A program made the position numbers and the translations under genes. The notes beneath the pieces are model-generated. The model was given only the letters and a program-made list of their open reading frames with translations. It was not told the DNA's origin and did not search any database. Below are positions 10,135 through 20,989 of a DNA stretch of 64,000 nt, piece by piece. Source of the stretch: Saccharina japonica (lineage: Eukaryota > Sar > Phaeophyceae > Laminariales > Laminariaceae). Every line of letters starts with the position of its first letter. Position 1 is the stretch's first letter. Where the stretch lies: the NCBI GenBank assembly GCA_008828725.1, contig MEHQ01000481.1, forward strand, positions 64,004 through 128,003, written 5' to 3'.

Positions 10135-10450
10135 ATTTCGCCGTGCCGTCCCGTCGGGAAAAATTGTATTTCCCGTCCGGTATTGTCATGACAACATGTA
10201 TTTACCGTCCCATCCCGCAGTGACAAATTATATTTACCGTCCCGTCCCGTCGTGGAAAAAACTCCCGTTGAATTTTACCGTCCCGTCCCGCCGTGAAAAT
10301 CTACCCCGTTGAAATTAACCGTCCCGTTCCGTTGAGAAATTGTATACCCACTGTCCCGTCCCGTCCCGTCTCGACAACCTGTTTGGTCATCATTTTACCG
10401 TCCCGTCTTCATTCTGTTTCCAAAAGTCCCGTCCCGTCCCATCTCGATTA
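10135..10450 (+). repeat. Degenerate CCGTCCCGTC satellite, second block
   Basis: Same core as the block at 9388-9720, with units of roughly 40-50 bases (a CCGTCCCGTC core plus a GTTGAAAATT-like spacer). Units become regular between 10200 and 10350. Confidence 0.75.
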
Positions 10451-10561
10451 TTAAGTACCGTGATAAACCTTGGTAAATATACTCTGTGTTTGCTGAGCTT
10501 CTATTCGCATGGTCCTTTGTGATTATTAGACCGCAACACACGTCGTCAACATGAAAAAAAA

Positions 10562-11062
10562 CAAATCCGTAATCTCGGTTCCGTACCTTCCAGGACAATT
10601 ATTGGCGAGATTGGCGACGGTCCATGCCTCTTACGCGCTATATCCAGATGTGTGTTTCACGACCCTGAACTTCACTTTCAAGTTAGGCAAGAAACGGTTT
10701 CCCATATCTCCCAAAATCACGACATTGTTTTGTTGCACATTTCTAACGGCTTCAACAGCGAACAAATATACATTCTCGGCCTATCTCCTCGTTACTACAA
10801 GAGCCTACAAGGCTATTTAGCCAGAATGCCTCATCCTCATCCAAACTCCTACGCTGGCCACATCGAAATCGCAGCAGCCCAACAATTATATCATATTACC
10901 ATTAACGTCGTAGTTGCAGGCACTATCTTCCCTAATGTCCCGAATCATCCCGTCAACAACAACTTATATATACGTCATATATGACCCACGTGTCATGCAC
11001 TATTCCACCCTTACTCCTAAAGTACCGACTGCTACCAAGGCCCCACACACTGGTCACTGGTG
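10562..11062 (+). pseudogene. OTU-family cysteine protease domain, frameshifted
   Basis: The frame holds IGEIGDGPCLLRAIS, the OTU catalytic signature with Asp (10616-10618) and Cys (10625-10627), followed by ELHFQVRQETVSHI and, later, YAGHIEIAAAQQLYHITINVV, the conserved W/Y-G-x-x-E/I-x-L/I-x-A block. The frame stops at 10982-10984. Shifting by one base gives MHYSTLTP, the expected place of the catalytic His (10998-11000), so one frameshift separates His from the rest. OTU domains remove ubiquitin in cells and are also carried by several transposon classes, including Helitrons. A Helitron-like fragment lies 1.2 kb away on the opposite strand, so a transposon origin is plausible but unproven. 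Confidence 0.72.
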
Positions 11063-12150
11063 ACAAACCACTATAGCGTCGCCTACATACACGTTACACA
11101 CCGGGTCTAAACCACATTATCACGCAACCTACTTATACCTAACACAAAAGTCCGAACCGTATTCTTGCGGCACCTACTTCATCCTGATATAATGAGTACT
11201 CCTAGATAAAACACTACTTCACCTTTTCTTACACAAATATACAAGTTATTTAGTCACCTGTAGGCTATTACTCCAATTGCAGCATGCAACTGCAAATGGC
11301 GGCATAGCCCAAGCTGACTAAACCACTTGTATTTGTGTATAGAAACGGCCACTCCGAAGGGAGGAAAGCCTTGTAAAGTGCATACGAATACTCAGTACGT
11401 AGTGTCAAGGAATTGCCTGCTATGGGGTGCAGGTGTGTTGGTGCTAATATACTCGTCCATCACATTATTTGTGATTTCCTTGCTGTCGCTCTCACCCTAT
11501 CGAGAGCATAGCTACAGGGTACAGAAGCCACAGGGGGGTAAAGGGTACTATACATGATGTAGTGCTACGTACGAGAGGGGAATTAAGCAGACCATCGAGA
11601 TTCCCCTATTCCGCCATGCGCATCATCTGTCTATCAGAAGTGTGACATGCAGCAATAAAATATATAGCCTCGAGGAAACAACGCCGTTGCACGCATCTTC
11701 AGCACGGCCAAACAAACCACGTAAACAAAAAAATGGAGAATGTATTTTTTCAAGCCCGCCGGGGGGAGGGGGAGGGTGCACGTCAGGTGTATGTTCTTCC
11801 ACTTCATACAGCAGATCACTATTCGTATCGGGCTGCACTAAAGTTGTTAGTTTTCCATATATACCCCGCCAGCCCCAATTCATCTGGCAATATAATTTAC
11901 CTTGGGTTTGTTCCAGCGCTTTTTGGAGGTCCCTGATTTTCATATCCGCGTGCTTCCCTGACCTACGTAATGATCAAGTTCAGAAGTCGCATGAATAAAT
12001 ATTACTTTGAGTGTTGATTATTTATTATGTGAACCAATCTCATTTCAAACTTTGACTGAAAATCACGTGGTACGGGATGCGAAAAGGTAGGAATGAATGG
12101 GGTCATCAGACGCTAAAAATATAGTATAGCTGTCGCTAGGAACTCGCGCA
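11063..12150. other. No recognisable gene
   Basis: AT-rich sequence with scattered short open frames. None shows a domain, codon periodicity that I can judge, or splice context. Confidence 0.5.
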
Positions 12151-12158
12151 GCAGGATA

Positions 12159-12410
12159 TTAGTAACTGTCGTCAACTTGTGTGCATTTGTGGGGGGAAAA
12201 CAGGGGGAAACGGTTGACGACGTGCCTCGAGAACCCCCCCTGCCCTCCCTTCAGGCGGTACACGCGCATGATGGCGCAGGCTTTGGCAATGAGCATCTGC
12301 CCCCCTTGCGTGAGGCCCTGGAGTTTTGGAGGAACACCCCCCGGGTCCATGTCATTGGCGTTGCAGAAAGCTTTTGGCACGTTTATGTTTCGCTGGCAGC
12401 GTTAGCAACT
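12159..12410 (-). pseudogene. Helitron-like protein fragment (DUF6570-type region)
   Basis: The - strand frame reads NINVPKAFCNANDMDPGGVP, then LQGLTQGGQMLIAKACAIMR, then VYRLKGGQGGFSRHVVN. The pattern N-x-M-D-P-G-x-V-P, L-x-x-L-T-x-x-E/Q-x-M-L-I-A, R-V-Y and GGQxGxxxHV is the segment found ahead of the Rep domain in Helitron-encoded replication initiator/helicases. Only about 75 residues remain; the expected Rep (HUH) and PIF1 helicase parts are not found. The frame runs into unrelated sequence at both sides, so it is a relic. Confidence 0.7.
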
Positions 12411-12504
12411 GCTCGATGGAATGCAATACACAGGAGCATAAGCCGTTGAAATTTAATATTCCTGTGTGCCAGGCAGTTACTACCAATACACCAAGTGTGT
12501 GTAC

Positions 12505-12955
12505 GTCGCATATTGGTACGTCTACTATAGAAAAAATATTCATGTGAACAAAATGGGCGAGTAGAGCAACAGGTGGTATATGGACGTGTGAACACGAGGG
12601 TCCCGGGTTCGAGACCATATTTACTTCCTTTTTGTTTTTCGTTAGAGTTGTAGTACGTCTACTATATAACTAAAAACAACTGATAACGCAATTAAAATGG
12701 GCGAGTAGAGCAACAGGTGAGATGGGGACGTGCTAGCACGAGGGTCCCGGTTCGAGACCGTGTTCACTATATCCTTGTTTTTTTTTCGTTAGAACTATAG
12801 TACGTCTACTGTAGAAATAAAAACCTGATTGTGTGAACAAAATGAGCGAGTAGAGCAACAGGTGGGATTGAGACGTGATAACACGTGAGTCCCGGGTTCG
12901 AGACCGTGTTCAATGTTCACCACTCTCTTGTTTTGTTTTCGTTAGAGTTTTTCCG
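12505..12955 (+). repeat. Three tandem tRNA-like units (SINE-type array), period about 144-145 bp
   Basis: Units start with GGGCGAGTAGAGCAACAGGT-like sequence at 12555, 12699 and about 12843. Each has a match to a pol III A box (TAGAGCAACAGG against TRGYNNARNNGG) and, about 45 bases on, a B box (GGTTCGAGACC against GGTTCGANTCC). A T-run that could terminate pol III follows in each unit, then TAGTACGTCTACT. Spacing of the boxes is tRNA-like. These look like a tRNA-derived SINE or amplified tRNA-like locus in head-to-tail array. Confidence 0.7.
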
Positions 12956-13114
12956 CGCGCGATGACAACGTAGACAGATACAATTCTGAGAATCTAAGTG
13001 CAGACAGAATCACAACTGTTTAATCACGTAGAAACTGATTAAAAGTGCAGACATACTCAACTGTTTAATCAAGTATTAAAACGGCTTCGGCTATCTTGCG
13101 AAAGGTCCCTATCA

Positions 13115-13455
13115 CGATAGTTTTTTTCCTCCCATCCCATTCATCATCTTCGCACTTCTGCCTTTCTCCCTCCATAGTCGTGGCTCAGACCCGGGGTCAC
13201 AAAGTAGGCTCCTCTCCCTCCCCTCCCACTACGGTCCTTGCCTTGATTTTTATCGCGCAGAGGATTTAACCTTCCCAACGCTTGTTGATTTTCATCGAAT
13301 GTTAATGTTGCTAACTCACGCCCTCGCGCTTTCCGCTAGTCAAGATACGTTGCCAGAGAAAGTCCCTACGAGCATGCACTCGGGGGGGGCTCGAACTCAT
13401 GATCTTGACTCTAACAGGGGCGAGATTCACCTGTCATTCCACCGGGGTATTGGTC
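13115..13455 (-). repeat. tRNA-derived SINE, copy 1
   Basis: Shares its body with 54957-55295 and 56945-57265 (for example ATCTTCGCACTTC, GTCACAAAGTAGGCTCCTC, TTTTTATCGCG). The - strand orientation is set by a tRNA-like head at the right end, with an A-box-like TGGAATGACAGG and a B-box-like AGTTCGAGCCC, and a T-run at the left end that is a poly(A) tail on the - strand. The head is more diverged than in the 56945-57265 copy. Confidence 0.65.
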
Positions 13456-14160
13456 AAAGTTAGAGAACTCGCGTTCACTCGTAATATATATGTCGGGATT
13501 TGAGGGCCTGCATTATTAACTTTGTTGGCAGATAGACCTCATAACCTACAGCTAAACATCGCACTTTGCATTTAAATCGAACTATTGGCACTGCGGCAGT
13601 GATCCTCCACCCTCGACAGCATCGATATACCTCTAACAGTGTAGTGCAATCAGGAATGGCGCGAGCCGGCGACCGGCAGCCGTCCAGGCCCCCGGCCCCT
13701 TGTAGGAACATGCAAAATATATTACGCACTGAAATATCACTGATGTTCGCGTACGAGATCGTGTGTTGGTACAGCAAGCGATAGTTGGCACTTTCTTCCC
13801 GGGAAGGCCACGAGAGTCGCTGCAGCGGCACTCCGTCCGACTCCAGGCACCAGACCGCCACGTTGCGCGTAGGAAACAACACAGGTGGGATTCGTGAGAG
13901 CATCCGTGTTGGTTGGTATCTAATTGTTTTTACAGAGGTGTGATTTGCGGTTGGCATGTTGTTTGCAACGTGTTTGGGCCACAGCAGAGGTCAGTGGTGG
14001 CGGGGCCTTTGCATTCGATCCCACTCATGCAGGATTCCCCTACCAAGCCTCACGTGTACGGGTAATACCCGCGACACTCGGGAATGCCTTTTTTGACGCC
14101 ATGTTTTTCCTTAACCCCTCAGTGGTGCCACCCGGATAAGCGGGATGAAGGCGGTCGTTC
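13456..14160. other. No recognisable gene
   Basis: Open frames on both strands are short and show no known domain. Nothing else is seen. Confidence 0.4.
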
Positions 14161-14164
14161 TTTG

Positions 14165-14360
14165 CAGTTACTGTTTTGGAGCCATTCCATGAGTCAGGCC
14201 ATGGCGTTGCATTGTCTAGTCTTCATACTGCATTTTCTCTGTGTCGTAGTTTTTAGGCCACAAGAGCGTGTGTCTCTCTAGGACGAAGAATTGGCACGAG
14301 CGCCGGGTGTGTGCTGGATCTCTACGGGTAGAAAGAACAGTAAACCGTGAAAAGCGCACA
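14165..14360 (+). repeat. Dispersed repeat R1, copy 1
   Basis: Diverged copy of a sequence also found at 19045-19201 (inverted) and 53100-53275 (same strand). Shared blocks include TTGCATTGTCT, GTGTCGTAGTTTT/GTGTCGCAGTTTT, and TCTCTCTAGGA(C/T)GAAGAAT. It has no coding signature. Confidence 0.6.
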
Positions 14361-15191
14361 CAGGCGGGGGGGTACGACTGGACCCATAGAGTGTTCGCCT
14401 GTTGGTCTCGCTCAAATGACCATTTACTTCTCGTACCCAGTCGTACCCAATATTTTTTGCCATTTGGTCGTGTTTAATTTATGTAGGGTTTTCGACAATG
14501 TTCGTTGCACTTTACTCGTATGCCCGTAGCCTAGGTAGCCCATGCCATTGCCCATCGGGTTGGGCACAGCCAGGCACATGTTTTTTTCTCAAGGTATCAT
14601 TTTGAGCTAGGTATAGAGTTCCTCGTGCAAAGCACCCGTTAACTCTGGGTACCTCCTATCTGTCTATATATGCAACACTTGCGACGTTAGCTTGGTCTGC
14701 TCTGCACCTCTCTGCACCTCCCCTAGGGTGCTTTGTGGTTACAGTGGTTCGCCTCGACCGTTACTACTGCACCGTTTGCGCTCAATAAGACCAGTATCTA
14801 ACGAAACCAACGTCTCCGTGGAAGGCATTCGCTGAGTTTGAAACAATCTAGAGCGTGTTTTCCAGCAGCAATGGCTGTTTTTGTTGGGTCATGTCTCTCC
14901 CCGCGTCGACCAGTCTGTCCTCGCCGAATGTTTGCGGCGCCGCAGTACAGGCCGATCAAGCGATTTGGTTTCACCGAATATTGATGAGGTTTATCAACCG
15001 AGAAGTACACGATCGACACTGACTGGTAGTCTGTTGACCGTATACGAAGTATTACGGCAGAACTTGTCAAAATCAAATGCAAAGTAGTTTCTCCCCTGAA
15101 CCGCGGGTACAGTCTAAGCTGACGTGTGGTTCAATACTAGCCTTCTTGGGTTTTCCCTCTGTGCTATGTGCCGACTTCTGAACCAAGCCAG
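14361..15191. other. Unassigned sequence before an MFS exon
   Basis: If the exon at 15192 belongs to a full gene, the exons for its first five or six helices should lie upstream, here or before the window. I searched for the family motifs following the second and fourth helices and did not find them. Nothing else is recognised. Confidence 0.35.
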
Positions 15192-15302
15192 GTTCCCGTA
15201 CTTACTTCCGAATATCCTGGGGGCAAGCCTGGCCCTGGTTGGCCTGCCTCTGGTCTATTTCTTCCTCAAAGAGACCTTGGACATCCATAAGCCTGCCGAA
15301 AG
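15192..15302 (+). CDS. MFS transporter (ZIFL-like), internal exon
   Basis: The exon encodes FPYLLPNILGASLALVGLPL followed by VYFFLKETLDIHKPAE. In zinc-induced-facilitator-like MFS carriers this is the end of the N-terminal six-helix half: F/YPYLLPN, a hydrophobic helix, then FFLPETL at the start of the cytosolic central loop. A 3' splice site (CCAAGCCAG) precedes it and a donor (AG|GTATGC) ends it. The length is 111 bp, an exact multiple of three, entering with one base and leaving with two. Such carriers are 12-helix secondary transporters in vacuolar or plasma membranes; the substrate cannot be read from sequence. The C-terminal exon on the same strand is at 31500-31832. Confidence 0.75.
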
Positions 15303-15807
15303 GTATGCATTAGCGGCTACGAACGCGATTAAACTAATGTGGTTCGTCTTGCTATTTTGAAGGTCGATCACTATCACATACCCTTCCTGTGGGCACGACG
15401 AGTAGGCTAGTAGACTGAACTACCGGTCGAGGTCCTAAAGCCCGGGCTGGGCCTAAACGACCAACGTGCGCCAGGGTAGCGCCGCTCTCCCTCGCCTGGT
15501 CAAACTTCTTCCCCCATACCCTTCTCCCCAGAAAAACACGCCGCAGCCCCACACACTGCAGTAGAAACAAGTGTCACACATTTTGAGTGTGCCCATGATG
15601 AACGATATCTCCAGAAACATGTTATGCTAAACCGGAATATGTTTTCAGGTCCATTTGATGTTGGCTGCCAAGCTTCCACAACGGCAAGTAAAATTTGGAA
15701 AGGTCTGCTGCGATCGGTCTACTTTCACCGTGGAGGGGGGGTATGGTGAGGCGTACCGGCGAAGTAACTAACCGGATGTTGGAAAAAACTGTTATGTACT
15801 CGGGTGT

Positions 15808-16315
15808 AAAAGGGGCCCCGCCGCCTACATGGGTGGCTTCGGCGAGGCCAGAAGACATAATCTTAGAGGTTAAGTGGTGCTGGGATAAAATATACGGTAT
15901 GTTGGCGCAAGAGGTGGAAAACATTTCCGGACCAAAGGCGCGTAGCGTGCCAAGGGCGGCTTCCATTGAAATTGAAACATCAGCCGCCTCGACTGCTGTG
16001 TGAGACGCGTGTTACGGTAGAGTAGCAGGAGTAGTACTTCATTTATCTGAGGCTTTATAATGGAAAAGTTGGCCAAATGCCTTTTTTGTACAAATTTGAA
16101 AGAATTTTATTCTTGGTGGCGGTGTGGTGGTGGTGGTCGTCGCCGTCGTTCCTCAGTCGACGTATTGTAGTATCTACACCAGTAGCACTCGCATAATCCT
16201 AGTATTCATGGTTCCTGATGTGTCATGCTTTTCTCCAGATGTGTTTGGTGTTTTGCTTCGTAAACGGGGTCCCGCCGCCTACATGGGCGGCTTCGGCGAG
16301 GCCAGAAAATCATAA
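15808..16315 (+). repeat. Pair of 53-55 bp direct repeats
   Basis: 15808-15860 and 16261-16315 share CCGCCGCCTACATGGG and GGCTTCGGCGAGGCCAGAA with only a few differences. They lie in what would be an intron of the MFS gene. No function is assigned. Confidence 0.6.
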
Positions 16316-17490
16316 CTCGGACGTATACCGGGAAACTATCAATAATGATACGAGTAGATCTAAGGTCTTATGTACCTGTTGAATATCAAAATCAGTTCGA
16401 TGTTACGATAATTCACAATATAAACGTCACCTTGTACGCAGAAACCTTGACACACGGACGCGCGGCAAACAGAAGGCATCACATGCGCCCATGGGTCTAT
16501 GGTTCACAAGTTGGCACCTAGTTTGGTCCTTTCGCTGTCTTACAGCATGCGTACAGCAGATGGTTCGGAGGTAAGCCCGGACTACCGAAAAGGCTCGAGT
16601 GGATGCAATCACGTATACATGCATGCCTGTACATGCGATATCACAGTTTTCGTCGAGGACGACAATGCCACGATCATCTTGACGCAAGTTTCTCGTGATA
16701 GAGACCCCGGATTGCAAACAATGAAGCGTCTATGAGCGCAACACGTCATGGCGTCGTACCATTCAAAGGACAGCGTGTTGGAGGTGCTGTCCCTAGATAT
16801 ATCAACAGGTCGGTCTTCTTTTTGTTCCGCGAGGAAATCGAGTTTGTCGACACATGAATTAGGGTTTTCTTGGATTGAAATCATATCGATCGCGAGCTCA
16901 AAAGACGGCATCATCCTCGTTCACTTTCCTCGTCGTGTACACGGCTGATAAAATAAAATGAAGCATCTCCAGGCAGGAATTTATTGGCCTTCCTTCGAGC
17001 GAAGAGGGCAACGTGTTTAAGCGTTGGTGTCTAATGATATGATAAACGCTCGTCTACATCTCTTTTCGTGCGCGAGGGAAGTTCGAGCTAGGAAATATAC
17101 GAAGTTGGGCAAGGATCTTCAATTTAGAAAAACTTCGTTAATTACATCACTATTATAATACTAATAACTAATAATAGGTGCCATGACCAACGTGCCTGGG
17201 TTAAAGACGATATGTTGGAAGGTTGGTTTGAAAGTGGTGTCCCCACTTTGCGTTGAGTTACTACGGGTGCACCACGCCACCGAGAATTAAAGACACCTCT
17301 TGCACCGCTACATCTGTGGGATTGTTAAGGTGCTTGGCACGTAGGGTTTGGTGGTCTACAGCTAGCTTGCGCATCACACCTTGCAAAGCGACCGCAAAAA
17401 CAAAAACTAATCATTGGCAATAATTGTTTGCGTTGTTTGCTGTCACTAATAACAACTTAAAAGAGACTTTCCTAGATATATAGTATGATA
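16316..17490. other. Intron-like sequence, no assignable feature
   Basis: Short open frames on both strands, none with a recognised domain. The stretch between the 15192-15302 exon and the next candidate exon would be intronic. Confidence 0.4.
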
Positions 17491-17496
17491 GAGTGA

Positions 17497-18039
17497 ATGG
17501 TATATTTCCTCACATGCACGGCCTCAGTGGTGTTTCGTGACCCCTTGTCTGGATGCAGACGTGGCTTCGAACCCCTTCCGGCGTCGGAGGCAGGGTTGCA
17601 CAATCCTGAAGCGGCAGTGGACGAGGGGAGAGGCGTCAAAATAACCCATCTCGACAAACGATATGATATCGAGGTCGAAAAAGATCATCGGGCGCGTTCG
17701 CGCTCCACCAGAAGCGGTGGCGGTGGCCGCGGGGGAAGGGGGGGGGGGGGGGGGGGGGGGCGGGGGGGTGCGGATGAAAGTAGATGTGAAGCCGTCGGCA
17801 ACGGTGGGAGTAACGGCAGCAGCGTTCATACACTAGCCGAGGAGCGATTACCTCTCGCTGGGCTTCCTCTCCCGGCTGCACAACGCCGGGACAGCTCTTC
17901 TGGCTGCGTCGCTGGTCCTGCTGTTCTTGACCAACATGGCTTCAAACGCGGTGGGTGCCACGCCTACCTTTGTTCAGTCCATCTCTCGCGCATGTTACAA
18001 TTGCTTGGCGATGTTGACATACGATGTCCACCAGAGTAA
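17497..18039 (+). CDS. Possible exon(s): Gly/Arg-rich loop and a membrane segment
   Basis: One frame encodes LDKRYDIEVEKDHRARSRST and then a long Gly run over a poly(G) tract (about 17736-17767). A second frame at about 17869-18003 encodes GFLSRLHNAGTALLAASLVL and LFLTNMASNAVGAT, a convincing hydrophobic helix. Both would suit the charged central loop and a later helix of an MFS carrier, and they lie on the same strand between its two firm exons, but no family-specific motif proves it. The first part also contains a TTCGAACCCC motif that could be a decayed B box of a SINE. This is a low-confidence exon call. Confidence 0.3.
   Translation: MVYFLTCTASVVFRDPLSGCRRGFEPLPASEAGLHNPEAAVDEGRGVKITHLDKRYDIEVEKDHRARSRSTRSGGGGRGGRGGGGGGGRGGADESRCEAVGNGGSNGSSVHTLAEERLPLAGLPLPAAQRRDSSSGCVAGPAVLDQHGFKRGGCHAYLCSVHLSRMLQLLGDVDIRCPPE
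17736..17767 (+). repeat. Poly(G) tract
   Basis: A nearly pure run of G with a single A at its left side and a C near its right end. Such a run could form G-quadruplex structure and is prone to length error in sequencing and assembly. Confidence 0.9.
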
Positions 18040-19044
18040 TGTTACTGGGCGTGCCGAACATTTCGATACCCCTGTATAATGTTGCTGTGTAATGTCATCG
18101 CCCGTCTCGGTGCCACTATGTGGTATATCTGTACAGTATCGGGCGTTTGGGCAATGGCGACAAAAATACCAGTGGGTAGAAGGCTGCCGTATCTTCGTTT
18201 TGCACTTGGTAGCTTGTTCGGGTTGTGGTCGGTAAGGGCGTCTGCCACGCTTATGCTAGAAGGAGACCTCTATCCTCAGGGATCGTATCACACGGATGTA
18301 GTGTGCCCATGTTGCAGGGCTGGCCCCCAGGTACACATTTATCGAGGCGAAGTGATTAGCCGGTTTATCCCGGAAATAGGCTGACTAATCGGGGCGGGGG
18401 TGGCTGTGGTAGCTGTTGTCAACGTGTGAATATTCTAAATTGGGTGGTATTATTCAACAGTATTGCTATCGAGCTATCATGCGTCGTAACGCAGGTCGAA
18501 AAATACACAATATTAATGACACTTTCCCCGGGTTGGCAACGTTCCATTGTTTTCGGCAAACCTACAATGAGTTTGAGTGGGACCGTGCCCCGAGTGTCAT
18601 CATACCGGCACCACTGAGAAACTTAGAAGCATCCACCAGAACAAAGCGGTGGGGACGCACACAAAGTTTGGGCAATGCCCATGGTGTCCATCACGGCCAG
18701 ATCAATAAAGCCATCTCCGTCATCGATGCCGAGCCCGCTGTGGACGCTGCGTTTGAGGCGCGTGGTGCTAAAGCATGTTGCATGCGACCTTTTGAGTGTG
18801 TCTCTGCCTTTGTAATGAGGCAAGGCCGAGAGAGCGAAGCGACCGAGGCCTTGTTTTGCATGTAGGCTAAATATACTCGTGATACAGGGGCTCGTACAGG
18901 CTTCCATTATTGTGTTGGTGTGTCTGTCTGCTGTGCACCGTGTACTGTGCACTGTCTATCTATTTGTTTCGCACTATCATTGATTGCCAGAGCTGTACGT
19001 GGCCGATTTCCACACACCCCGGGGGCTGTGCGTGTGTGTTCTTC
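18040..19044. other. No firm gene; short open frames only
   Basis: A 149-codon frame at 18416-18865 and a 101-codon frame at 18079-18384 have no recognised domain. They lie in the presumed MFS intron. Confidence 0.35.
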
Positions 19045-19201
19045 ACATTGTCCCGTCCTTTCTACCCGTCGACATCCAGCACGCCCAGTGTATGTGCCGA
19101 TTCTTCATCCTAGAGAGATACCAGTTATGTGGTCACAAAACTACGACACAAAGATAGTACGCTGCAATGCAGTAAGCAGAGCAGATAATGAAATGCCATA
19201 T
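19045..19201 (-). repeat. Dispersed repeat R1, copy 2 (interrupted by the LTR-like element)
   Basis: On the - strand it matches 53100-53275 closely: both contain CGACATCCAG, GTGCCGATTCTTCATCCTAG and GTGGTCACAAAACT when read on the appropriate strand. Similarity ends abruptly at ATGCCATAT, where the LTR-like sequence begins at 19202. This indicates that the LTR-bearing element inserted into or at the edge of the older repeat. Confidence 0.7.
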
Positions 19202-19522
19202 TGTGATAAGACTGGGTGAGGCACAGAGTATCCCCTTGCAGGTTTGTCTATTGAGCATCCTTGGTGTTACTCACTTTCCGTAGAGTCAAGCTTAGAAGAG
19301 AAGCAGCTTATATCATTCCCCGAGCCAGATGACATCTGCCTCGGGATGGGCTTCAAGTATGGCCCGCAGATATTATAAATACCCCGAATACCGAATACGA
19401 ATGCCATCCAAGTTATATGAAAACGGACCAATTACCTATGCAGAGGTAATTACCGGCCTTCCTAGCCCATACCATTACATATGCAGAGGTAATTACCGGC
19501 CTTCCTAGCCCATACCATTACA
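19202..19522 (-). repeat. LTR-like repeat, left copy (with internal 43-bp duplication)
   Basis: It starts TGTGATAAGACTGGG and ends CCATACCATTACA. It is nearly identical to 30235-30512 over about 278 bp. It is longer because its last 43 bp (TATGCAGAGGTAATTACCGG and following) are tandemly duplicated. A TATTATAAATACC segment could be a TATA box on the + strand. Confidence 0.7.
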
Positions 19523-20119
19523 CTAACCCACCCTGATGAGCCCTATATGCAGAAATATGGGGAAAAAACGGGGAAATCCCAGTTCCCCGAATTAGAACAT
19601 GAGTCGAAGATGCGGCTCCTCAAAACCCCTCCCACACCTCTAAGTTGCTAGGCTAAGAAGCCGGAAAAAAAACGCAAGAAAGGCAATCGAATGTAAACGC
19701 AGGTGTTGTGAACGAAGCTGACGTCAGAAACCTCCCATGAGTCGCCAACAAGGCGAGGGGGGGGGGACGAGAAGGCAACAACTAGCACCAAGAAGGAAAC
19801 AACTGACACCGTACGGGGAATGGGCACTACCGCCCGCCCCGCGAGGGGGAGGCGAGTGCCTTGCTGAAACACACATAAGAAGGATAAACCACAAATAACG
19901 ATACAGTCCTGTGCCACAGTATGAGTAGCCATATTACTCTGACCGCTCCCCTCGGCTCTGGCGGGGGAGGGCGTCGGCAGGACGAAAGAAACAAATGCAA
20001 GGAAGACACCAAACCCGATACCAAACCCCATACCAAACCCACGTCGAAAGTGCAGGAAATACCTATTCTAAGGCCTTGAAAGAAACCCTTCCAGCCCCAA
20101 TGTCCGTAAAAACGGGAAA
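19523..20119. other. Noncoding tail between LTR-like repeat and copy B coding remains
   Basis: No domain is recognised. In the element model this is the 3' untranslated region read on the - strand. Confidence 0.4.
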
Positions 20120-20905
20120 CTATCGAGGGTGGCGGCGGTGTGAAGTGTACCCTCCACGGCCGTGCCTCGAGATTTGTCTACGTTGCGTTGGGTCCCTTGA
20201 GAAAGCACGCTCGATATGTGGTCCTGGAGACATCAAGAACCACGTACGGCTCCCAGTGAAGTCGTGTAGCGCGCTGGAGGGAGAGAAAGCTTGGAGCAGA
20301 AGTGGAGGACATAGTCCGAAAGGATGGTACGTGGGCGCCCCCTGAGGGGAATATATATGTTGGCCAAGATGTCGGCCGTGTCGTCCGTGGTGAATTCTGG
20401 CGCGGTCACGGCGGACATGTTGGCCCGGCGACTGAAACGGTCGGTGACAAGTAAGATGTAGGAATTGTGCCGCGGCGTGACCGGAGGAGGGCCGATGAAT
20501 CAGGTGCTCGCGACGGTGTCTGAGTTCGGAGAAGTAGGACAAGGCCGTCGTCGGTTGTGTGTACGCGTCCTTGTGTAGAACTCCCGGAAGTGGGAGTTGT
20601 CTGGGCGACGGTAGTCGCGGTGTGTGGGGCGTCTGCGGAGCCCAAGCCGTTCTCGGTGGGTACGGCGAAAAGAGAAGCGAAAGCGGCGTCGGCGGCAGGC
20701 GAATTCAGCCTGGGGCCGGGACGGCTATCGACGGACGCAGAAACACGAGCGACGAATCTCCCCGAGGGAGCAGAAAGGTCGTCAATCCTTATACGAGGCC
20801 CGTGTGTGCGAAAATCGCAAAACTCCGCGGAGGGGAAGGGGGGCCCACCCAAGGTCGCGAGGGGGGCCCACCCAAGGCCGCACTGTCAGTGCGGGGCACC
20901 AGCCC
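20120..20905 (-). pseudogene. Copy B: linker, integrase core fragment and polyprotein tail, internally deleted
   Basis: Going down the - strand, the frame reads FRTHGPRIRIDDLSAPSG (same linker as copy A), then jumps to HTTDDGLVLLLRT, then to RRGTIPTSYL (integrase core start, shifted frame). Another frame reads MSAVTAPEFTTDDTADILAN and RPRTILSDYVLHFCSKLSL with the second core Asp. It then jumps directly to LPPARYTTSLGAVRGS, part of the tail beyond the Tudor-like domain. The zinc finger, most of the core, the GPY module and the chromodomain are therefore deleted. Several separate deletions are needed to explain the structure, so this part cannot encode an integrase. Confidence 0.75.
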
Positions 20906-20985
20906 ACCCAAGGCAGTACTGTCAGTGCGGGGCACCAGCCCACCCAAGGCAGTAGGGCGGGGCACCAGCCCACCCAAGCCGACAC
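20845..20985. repeat. Short tandem repeat of a copy B segment
   Basis: A GGCACCAGCCCACCCAAGGC-type unit of about 37 bp, often with ACTGTCAGTGCGG, occurs about four times with partial copies. Copy A has a single version at about 3355-3405 on the + strand, so the array expanded in copy B. Confidence 0.75.
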
Positions 20986-20989
20986 CTGG

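Noticed and set aside
13380..13450. Stand-alone tRNA gene (- strand)
   Set aside because: The sequence continues into a body shared with two other loci, so it is a SINE head.
18416..18865. 149-codon frame considered as an MFS exon
   Set aside because: It has no hydrophobic helix or family motif.
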